NCBI GenBank assembly: GCA_905220665.1
Contig: CAJNAR010000193.1
Location: 1-64,000, forward strand
Source of the DNA: Albugo candida
Taxonomy: Eukaryota; Oomycota; Peronosporomycetes; Albuginales; Albuginaceae
Reading direction: 5' to 3'
DNA length: 64,000 nt
In this document: in pieces, positions 56,600 through 64,000 of the stretch
How positions within the stretch are numbered: position 1 is the first letter of the stretch
How the letters are laid out: each line of letters starts with the position of its first letter
Notes under the pieces: model-generated
What the model saw: only the letters and a program-made list of their open reading frames with translations
Databases searched by the model: none
What the model was told of the DNA's origin: nothing
Program-made: the position numbers and the translations under genes

Positions 56600-57425
56600 C
56601 GGCCAAATTTTCTCCAACCCTAGGAAATTACCAAAATTTGGACGACTTTGCACCACTACAGCTCCATGAAAAGTTGAGATAATAAAAAGCCGAGACTTGT
56701 GAAGGAAAGCTTAGAGCATGCTCTTTGTTGCCAAAGGCTTGTTTTCTGTGTCATTTGTATTTTGGAAAGCCTGAGCGATTCTTGCAGGGCCACTAAAGTT
56801 GCTGGTTTGAAGTGCCATGCACTATACAACTACCAGCAACTTTGTACTCTATTCAATACACTTTCCAATTTGAATGGTGGTAGTTGATTCCAGGCAAAGA
56901 ACGACCTAGCGACGATCACACGCATCGTGATTATCACAAAATCAGAACGCGACAAAAATGTGGTTGCCGTATCGGCCGTCCTAGTACCAGGTAAAGAATT
57001 ACACGATGTACCTATAGTGTGACTTGCACCCCATGTGCACGGCGTCTACACGTTTATCCAAATCGTTGGGGGCTTTCAGTCGGTCCACTTTCCCGCATAA
57101 TTGTATAGAAGGTATAATAATACGATCACTGGTCAGCATTTTGTACCCTCTACGTGTCACCGCCTCATCGCACCACATTTCTCTTAGCAAAAAGATAACA
57201 GTGACTCACGTGAAGTACCTTTGTAAACTGATCATGACTGATGGTCCACTCAACACTGCAGTGTATGAGTCAATATACTTGTTTCTTTGTGAATCGTAAC
57301 TCGGCCATAATTTCAAAGTGTGCGTATTCACATTATTCCATGCTCTCATTACGAAGCATGCAGCTTTGACTTACATTCTTTCAGCTACTAATGCAATATA
57401 CTTTGCAAATCTTGATGAAGCCCCA
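56600..57425. other. No supported gene
   Basis: A minus frame of 63 codons (57190-56999, with RVDAVHMGCKSHYRYIV) looks mildly coding-like but has no relatives that I recognise. The remainder is featureless. Confidence 0.35.
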
Positions 57426-57429
57426 CCTA

Positions 57430-58060
57430 TGGAACCACTAGATCTGCCACAAGCTGACAGAAAATCGACTGATGGTGACCAATAATCCTACCCTGGCTAC
57501 ATGGCTGCTCCCTATCCAAGTCCATGCAACAATCCATCACGGAATGAAGACTATCTCTACAGCAACGGCAACGTAAGTGATGGTACATAAATAGTGTTAA
57601 TCTAAAGAGAGTACAATAGATACAGCTATGGTTGATATGGTGGCTATAATGGCGGTGTGTACGGATGGGGAAACGAACGAACAGATATGGTTCAAGTGAT
57701 TCCGGCATTGGTGGTGCTGAATTCGAAGGCAATGGTGGACAATTTGGTGGATCTTATGGATGGGGGCGTACGGACCTTCAGTGATAGGAGCTGATGGCCG
57801 TCTCAAAAATTACGGATACAGTTACCGATCTCCATCCACATTTTGGTCACCTGCAGTATCTATACCAACGCGTACTAGAATGAAGACTATGTACTATCAG
57901 CATTTTAATATGGGCCGAGCTGACACCTTTATATCGATTTTGGAATATCTATCTAGTACTATCCTTCTCCTGCTTCAAAATCTTTCTGATCCCCGTTATA
58001 TACAGCAAATCGGTTGTATGCAGCACACTCAGCGATGGGGTGTATCACCAAGGTGCTTGT
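57430..58060 (+). pseudogene. Relic of a glycine/tyrosine-rich protein
   Basis: In changing plus-strand frames the sequence gives PYPSPCNNPSRNEDYLYSNG near 57510, then YGGYNGGVYGWGNERTD near 57640, then SDSGIGGAEFEGNGGQFGGS and YGWG near 57700, and YGYSYRSPSTFW near 57800. The Gly/Tyr/Asn bias is that of low-complexity secreted or wall-associated proteins, or of RNA-binding tails. Neither can be chosen. Stops occur within each frame. The opposite-strand frame at 57732-57427, rich in His and Cys, is its shadow. Confidence 0.35.
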
Positions 58061-58640
58061 AACTCATCACTCGCTATCCGTTTCACACCCAGTTTCAATG
58101 CCTTAGTTGCGGTTGATTTTCTTCTCTCAATCTGTGGAAGAAACTTGTTCGAGAGTAGAACGCACTCGCAGGAAGCCAAGTCAAAACCGTATACACGTGA
58201 ACTATCGACCAACTTGGGATGTGGATGACACAGTCTGTTAGCAAACTGTTTTGAACATCCTATCCTACGTGTCGGAATAAGGTGGTCATAACCACGAATC
58301 ACTTTTTACATTTATTCGCAGTCGAAGCCTTCATAGAGACAACCACACACTTGCGTATACGTTCTTACGGCTTTTTCTTAGAAAGAAACAATCATCAGCG
58401 CGGTTCCACCGCGGCTCTTAGACATGCTCCAATCACCAAATTTGTGTGAAACGCGCTTTAGTACACCCGCTCGGCTGTCGACCGGAATTGTCAGTTCTAC
58501 GCTTCAATATCTTAACTAGAGGTAACAAGATCTTATACGATCTTGCCTATTGCCTGTCTCTAAGTTTTTTATCCCGTTCTTCATATCGCACTATACGTTC
58601 ATGTCGAAGTGAAAACTATCTATGAAAAGTTGCACATTTA
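58060..58640. other. No supported gene
   Basis: Overlapping short frames on both strands near 58040-58302, then nothing. No repeats noted. Confidence 0.35.
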
Positions 58641-58646
58641 AGGACA

Positions 58647-59005
58647 ATGAGACGGGAATATGTGCAAGCAATTCGTGAAAAAAAGTGCTTCACTGTGCGA
58701 GTACGCGGTCCAATGAGTGGCCGGAAAGATTATCGGTTGAGCATACTGCAAACGCGTTCAATGGAGATGTAGTAACTACTCATGTACGCCAAATATTTAG
58801 TAGTTGTCGATCAGAATTGTGTCGCAAACCACAGACTGTCAATGGAAGTGCGGGACCAGTACTTAGAAGATATGCGTCTATTTGTGCACTCAAGGAAGCG
58901 ATTCAACTCGCTCGAAATCTGGGTCATGAAATCACCTTCGAGCTGACCGCTCAAGTGATCTTACACTTTGCCGTAATATTTCTAATAATTAAGCAGATAC
59001 ATTGA
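58647..59005 (+). pseudogene. Unidentified decayed frames
   Basis: From 58647 one frame reads MRREYVQAIREKKCFTVRVR, then GPMSGRKDYRLSILQTRSME, stops twice, and continues LLMYAKYLVVVDQNCVANH, then MEVRDQYLEDMRLFVHSRKR. An alternative frame at 58685-59005 is fully open for 106 codons (NGSAGPVLRRYASICALKEA, IQLARNLGHEITFEL). Both look protein-like in places. I cannot tell which was coding, and no family is recognised. Confidence 0.3.
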
Positions 59006-59009
59006 AATA

Positions 59010-61075
59010 ACCCAAGTAAACAATGGAGAGTAAATATGGCCTCCGTGAATTTAGCAAGACTCATGCTTATAACTGCGAAAACACACATATCTATATCATC
59101 TTGATGCGAAGCAAATTGGTGCGTACTAGCAGAATTGATAACCAGAAAGTCCTGTATTGGTTTGTAGGAGAAATGACATGGTGCCATTGTATCGGCCCTC
59201 CGAAATAAAAACATTGAAGGCAAAATCTTTGGAGCAAAAAACAGATGTTGTGCAACGAGCCGATAACGGCACGCAATTTGCAAATTTCATCCAATAGGCA
59301 CGAGTACCCAAATCCGCTTATGTCCATAATACCAATTCCAAACCAAAGAATGAGCGTGGTGTCAAACGATACTCAAATAAGAGAAATTGGACTCAATACC
59401 ACCACAGATTCCTGAATTTGCTGACAGAGATGAAGCATATTAGCACCTTGAGTCACAGAATGATTGTATATTTACTGATTCACTTGGAAAGTATCCATCT
59501 GATAAATATCTTAAAAGGGGAAAATCAGTTCAAGTAGCCGTTCTTTGCATATGAGCGGAATTAAGTCGATTTCGCGAGCGATATCGGAAGGGGATGTCGT
59601 CTTAGTGAGACTACTTAAATGAGAGATGGAACTACTGAAGGAAAGCAACAGTGTTGTAGTGGTTGCTTTATCATCTTACCCAAGCCGCTCAACCTCTATC
59701 GATTGATATCAGTTTCATTAATCGGCGAAATGCATTAATGGAGAATTAGTGCTCACATCCACGAGAAAAGATTATAACAGATTCAGCGCTTATACGAAGG
59801 CATTTCAGTATCTCTGTGCGAGAACGATTATGTACAATATCGATGAGATCAAGCGAAGAAGCCTTCAATTCATGATATGTTGTTTAATAGAGAAAATAAG
59901 TGGCACATTTGAAGAGATAATCATGTAAAGTTTAAACGGTAATACAGCATCACTTGACGGCAACCAGGGATTAAAATGAGAGCTGGACACCATCAGATGT
60001 CAAAAGACATTTGTACAAGTCTCACACTTCTCCCGTACAGGTTATAAACCAAATCACGTCGCGATTCTACATTCGTAGCTTTGTTACTATTGACTGTCGG
60101 ATGCAATTGCGTTAAGGTGGCTTATACAATTACGTCCACGCAGAGGTTTCATACTAAAGCTAGTTGCTCCAAACGCAACAATAAATACAGCTCGGTAGTG
60201 GTATAGAAAGAAGAAGCTGTAATTTCTGTGAGCAGGAAGCTACACTGTCGGATGTGCATGGCAGATATCAAAGAAGGGTGGTGGGTGGTTGTCTCACTAC
60301 AATCTTCGCAGACTAGTTCCTATGGACGTGTGGAATGAATATGAAGCTATCCGAGATTTAAGATACTCACATGAGTAAGTGACAACGCGTGACTTGACTC
60401 ACAGAACAAAGCTGGAATATGACTGCGGTACTGAACAAAGCCGTCAGTTATAGCGGCAAGTATTTCCTCGAATAAACTCACAGAATACAAAATCTCTGTA
60501 AGAATCCAACGTAAATGTTGTACAGATTTACCTAGTATTACTGTCGAGGGCCATCTGGTACATGCTCTATCGTGCCGAAAGGTTGCATGAATATAAACAC
60601 CTTTCTCTGGAGAAAATGACACGATGCAGACTTTCAACTCGCGATTGGTAAAAATTTCGTTCTGCACGAGTTAAGCGATTTCAAAACATGACATGTGATA
60701 AGAAGGGCTGTTCGCTCTTATTATTCCTCCAAAAAAAGGAGAACATATTTGAATCAGCTCGAGTGTGCTTTACCTGCTGTACCCAATTCGTGACGAATTC
60801 AATCTCAAGACCACTATAGTAGCGAATTTGCTAAAATTGTGTTGTTATGTCGATAAACTATGTCGGCATTCCATGACTAACAGTAAACGTATTTCAAATA
60901 ATCTTTTTTGAAATTTTTTTTTTCTTGTTTCAGGTTTAATTTCTTTTTTATATCTAAGCTTCACCTCATTTACCACCGGTCAACATCAAAACCCAAGTTC
61001 TTCCAGTGTTTGACTCATTCATCAGAACTGAACGGGACCTATGACATCTAATCGAGCAATCACATACTACCGACT
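59010..61075. other. No supported gene
   Basis: A 106-codon minus frame (60667-60347, with VCIVSFSPEKGVYIHATFRH) is open but unrecognised and isolated. Minus frames near 59300 overlap each other. No element ends were found. Confidence 0.35.
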
Positions 61076-61080
61076 AATTT

Positions 61081-61800
61081 TATGGACGAAACTGCGGATG
61101 TCAATGCATTAAACCAGACATCTAAGGTAGATGACGCACTATTGCGACATCTGAATTCGACGAACCTTGATGAAGTCGTTTTCTGCTGGAAGAATACTTC
61201 CTGAGTACGGAAAACACGCCACATGCACTATCCCACTTGGCATTTTGTGCCGTTAGAATATCATCTGCTGGTCGTGGATATTGACCGAGTCTATGAAATA
61301 TACAAGGATTCTCTGCATTAGACGTTTAATGGACGAAGCTTGTGACGAGATATTCGGAAGAATCTGTATGGATAAATTCTTTTAGACATATTGATGTCAT
61401 GGGAACATTAAGGGGAAGTGGAATGGTTTTAGCTGTAATTGTTCACTGAATTCCCTATGAGGAAGACACGGAATAAGTTTATATTGGATTTAAAGGAGCA
61501 GACGCATTTTGACCCAAATCTGAAGTGGAAATTGGGAATGCGATCACGAAGGCCACACAGGGAGTGGGGTTGAAAATAGTAGTACAATTAGAAAAATTGG
61601 TTATTGGTGACAGAAGTGCTCGTGCTTCCTAGGAACTTCCAGAAGTTTTTTTTAGAATTCCTGTACATTTAGCCTATCGTGATTACCACCCAATAAGATG
61701 ATTGTCGTCACGGGTAGCTGATTGTGGGAAAACTATCAAACAGAAAAAGCAAAGAGATGGAGAAGAGCAGGAAGAGTGGAACAGCATACGCCTGGTTACT
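61081..61800 (+). pseudogene. Unidentified decayed gene
   Basis: The first frame from ATG at 61081 reads MDETADVNALNQTSKVDDAL and LEYHLLVVDIDRVYEIYKDS. After a frame change a long stretch with only three stops reads FRHIDVMGTLRGSGMVLAVI, then VYIGFKGADAF, then EVEIGNAITKATQGVGLKIV and VQLEKLVIGDRSARAS (61380-61630), then a basic end (KTIKQKKQRDGEEQEEW). The mix of strands and glycine turns is protein-like. I do not know the family. Confidence 0.4.
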
Positions 61801-61987
61801 GCTACCATCTAGCCATTTAAAACTAAACTTCTTTCTTTTAGAAAACGATTTCAGAAAGCAATCTTCTCCCGCACTGCCTCATATTCCACTTAATTGATCA
61901 GATCGAGCTTAGAGATATCTCATGTATGCTTGATATAAAATAAAATGAAGCTTCGAGTATCGATGTAGCCAGCCTTCAGACAAAATC

Positions 61988-62366
61988 ATGAAGAAAACCT
62001 CAATCCAACGAAATGCCGCTTCTTTGTATGTATGCAATCGTCCATCAAATGGATGTACGGGTGATCTAGAACCACCTTGCGCTTATACTGTATTATGTTC
62101 TAAGAATGAGAGTTTCTTATCTGAAGCGCATGGCTTTCAGATGAGCTGTAAAATATATGCAAAACAAAATACCATACCCCAGAGGGTCGGCTGAAATAGC
62201 TTTCGAGATCAGAAATGACAAGCTGGTTGAAAGTGAGGGATGCATAGAAGCCGTAGAAACTGCGAATATATCACCGGTTCGATATCAGAACATTGCGTCG
62301 GAGAGAAACGGTATCACCGCTAGCAAGCCACTCTCTTCAATCGTCGCATTCATGCACACTGGGTAA
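61988..62366 (+). pseudogene. Unidentified decayed gene fragment
   Basis: Frame 61988-62194 has five cysteines (CNRPSNGCTGDLEPPC and others). At the frameshift near 62175 the reading passes to the frame 62157-62366 (GSAEIAFEIRNDKLVESEGC, IEAVETANISPVRYQN). Together they would give about 120 residues, cysteine-bearing at the start. No family recognised. Confidence 0.3.
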
Positions 62367-62369
62367 TTA

Positions 62370-63460
62370 TAATACATAAGATATATATTACAAAGTCCGG
62401 TATAATTGAAATAGTTGAACTACGTATCAAAGAGACACGATTGAAAAGCTACTGGAATGTGACTCTTATTTTATTCCCGAATGTTGTTCCTTAATAAGTT
62501 ATACCCATGATATCCACACACATGCGAATCTTGTTCTGGCGTTTTTCAAAGATGTTTCTTGAATGATTTAGGAGCACGATTGATAAAAAAATTGTTCCAA
62601 AAGAATATATATACATTTTTTTATATATCCCTAAAAATCTTCCATTTGCCACATAGTCGCTATTCAAAAATAGCAGGTCCGAGCAAATGCAGTAATATCA
62701 GCGGAGCGATTTAAAGTTGGACACAACACAGGATTATAATCTATATTTAGGCATCTAAAAAATATGAGAACGATGAGCAAGCAAATCATCAAACTTGGTG
62801 GGAGGCATGCGGTTTTGATATCATACATAGACCTTATATAAAACAACTCGTTCGGGTCGAAAAGCGCCGCTGATCTCCAAAAAGGCAGGTTGATGTGTCA
62901 GATTCTGAATTTAGGCTTCTCCCTCATTTTGATAGAAACTCTGGTCTATCCATGACTATAATTGGTCGTAGCGAATACGATCAAGAGCTTTGGGAACATT
63001 GTTGTAATATGCTAATTACGTTTGTGTAGCACTCCTAACAATGTGAGAATAGATTAATAAAATGTTCCTGGATAAACAAAATTGGTAAAGAACCATGATG
63101 ATGAAAGAGAAAATCACACATGCTAAAATTGAAAGTCGTGAACTCAAAGCTACACAACAATCATTGGATATTTCTCCGCAGTGATTTCGTTCATTTATGA
63201 AACTCTTTTTGCTGTATTGATCTCATACCGCAAGCACGCACATTAAAGGTCATGCTTCTTAGGAAGAACAGCTCTATTTTCTATTATTAGGAGCGTTTTT
63301 ACGGTGGCAACGATTCCGTCTTATTGAACTATAGCTTCCGCCTACACCTGGCTCTACTGTTTCTATGAGAACAGCCTTGAGTAGTTTATTAGGAGATAGA
63401 TTTCTTTATACGAACACCTGCGCTTCCTTGAAACCTTCTTTTTTGGCGGTGATTTGTCAA
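62370..63460. other. No identifiable gene
   Basis: AT-rich, with a TATATATACATTTTTTTATATAT patch near 62607. Only a 60-codon minus frame (62846-62664). Nothing recognisable. Confidence 0.4.
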
Positions 63461-63464
63461 TATA

Positions 63465-64000
63465 ATGATTGAATCAACCAATCAAAAACAGTATACTCAG
63501 TATCCACCCAAAAGAAACCAAAAAGCAATGCAGATTTTCACGTTTTGCACATCCATTCTTGTTACGATGATGCCAACATGGAGTGCAATACAGAGACATC
63601 AAGAACCTAGTATGTCAGCGACGCTCATGTTGTCCACTTTGAGACCGAATTCTATTGCATCGTGTCACGATTGCCTTATCAGGAGTGTGGGCATAACATA
63701 GATTCTTTTGATGGAAGAACATTTAAATAGAAGATTGTATTGGGTGGAAGTGCACGCAGATATTGCCAGAGCATTCATATTTCATTGTAATAGACGGAGT
63801 ATATGTTTCATTTCGCTCAAAAAAGCTCAGCCAAATACTTAAGATGATTTTTTACGCCATGATCATCAGCAAAGATTGACCGTAATATATTCAGAGAAGA
63901 AGAATGGTGTCGAGAAAAATATCCTTTCTTGGGCAGAAGTTATGGAATCTACAATCGGCAAAAGTCACGCTTCTGGAATCACGTCAGATTTAGAAAGCTC
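63465..64000 (+). pseudogene. Partial gene running off the right edge, two internal stops
   Basis: One frame stays coding-like from ATG at 63465 to the window end, about 178 codons, interrupted only by TAG at 63699-63701 and TAA near 63834. Segments include MPTWSAIQRHQEPSMSATLM, LNRRLYWVEVHADIARAFIF and VIYSEKKNGVEKNILSWAEV. The lack of frameshifts sets it apart from most relics here. No family is recognised, and the 3' part lies outside the window. Confidence 0.4.

Noticed and set aside
54181..56660. Terminal inverted repeats of DDE copy 3
   Set aside because: GGCCAAWTTTTC-like words occur on both sides, but mainly in direct orientation and without extended pairing.
1..64000. A non-standard genetic code explaining the many stops
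   Set aside because: TAA, TAG and TGA all interrupt readings at non-corresponding positions, and frameshifts are as common as stops. Recoding would not repair the frames.
1..64000. RxLR or Crinkler effectors, CRISPR arrays, tRNA or rRNA genes, bacterial operons
   Set aside because: No open frame with a signal peptide followed by RxLR/EER or LFLAK-type motifs; no regularly spaced repeats; the only tRNA-like sequences are the SINE heads; no prokaryotic signals.

Overview
The window looks like nuclear DNA of a eukaryote, most likely an oomycete of the downy mildew/Phytophthora group. The inference rests on three FAR1/Mutator-type transposase relics, Ty1/copia elements, a tRNA-derived SINE and decayed eukaryotic genes (a tubulin tyrosine ligase-like enzyme and an ER alpha-glucosidase of family GH31). 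I see no operons, ribosome binding sites, rRNA or tRNA genes. Almost every recognisable gene is broken by stops and frameshifts. The one long intact reading frame is a 305-codon minus-strand ORF (30080-30997) for a predicted secreted protein resembling the later part of a pepsin-like aspartic protease.

Layout. 0-7.4 kb: decayed host-type genes (a charged helical relic, a TTLL relic, two unidentified minus-strand relics). 8.5-9 kb: copia RNase H remnant and a microsatellite. 9.2-11.7 kb: MULE-1, complete from end to end with inverted termini and an 8-bp target duplication. 13.0-15.9 kb: MULE-2, minus strand, with a 5'-truncated SINE inside it. 16.5-17.7 kb: DDE transposase copy 1, abutting a GH31 glucosidase relic (17.7-19.2 kb, minus). 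20.4-22.3 kb: MULE-3, minus, with clear inverted termini. 22.6-24.1 kb: small minus-strand reading frames. 25.2-25.6 kb: second copia RNase H remnant. 26.4-28.2 kb: DDE copy 2. 28.65-28.87 kb: recent 107-bp tandem duplication. 30.1-31.0 kb: intact ORF. 32.8-37 kb: copia-1, plus. 42.3-47.1 kb: copia-2, minus, with two recognisable LTRs. 53.9-54.15 kb: full-length SINE with 14-bp target duplications. 54.4-56.5 kb: DDE copy 3. 57.4-64 kb: scattered unidentified relics, one running off the right edge.

Taken together this is a nest of old transposons and dead genes. No gene cluster or pathway can be read from it. The most informative points are the SINE family, the shared TTAATATA target of two different MULEs, the copia primer sites complementary to the anticodon arm of initiator tRNA-Met, three copies of one transposase that have each lost different catalytic residues, and the intact protease-like ORF. 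Long stretches (roughly 19.3-20.4, 28.9-30, 31.3-32.6, 47.8-53.8 and 59-61 kb) hold nothing I can identify. Identifications come from reading the translations against known family motifs; no database search was run.
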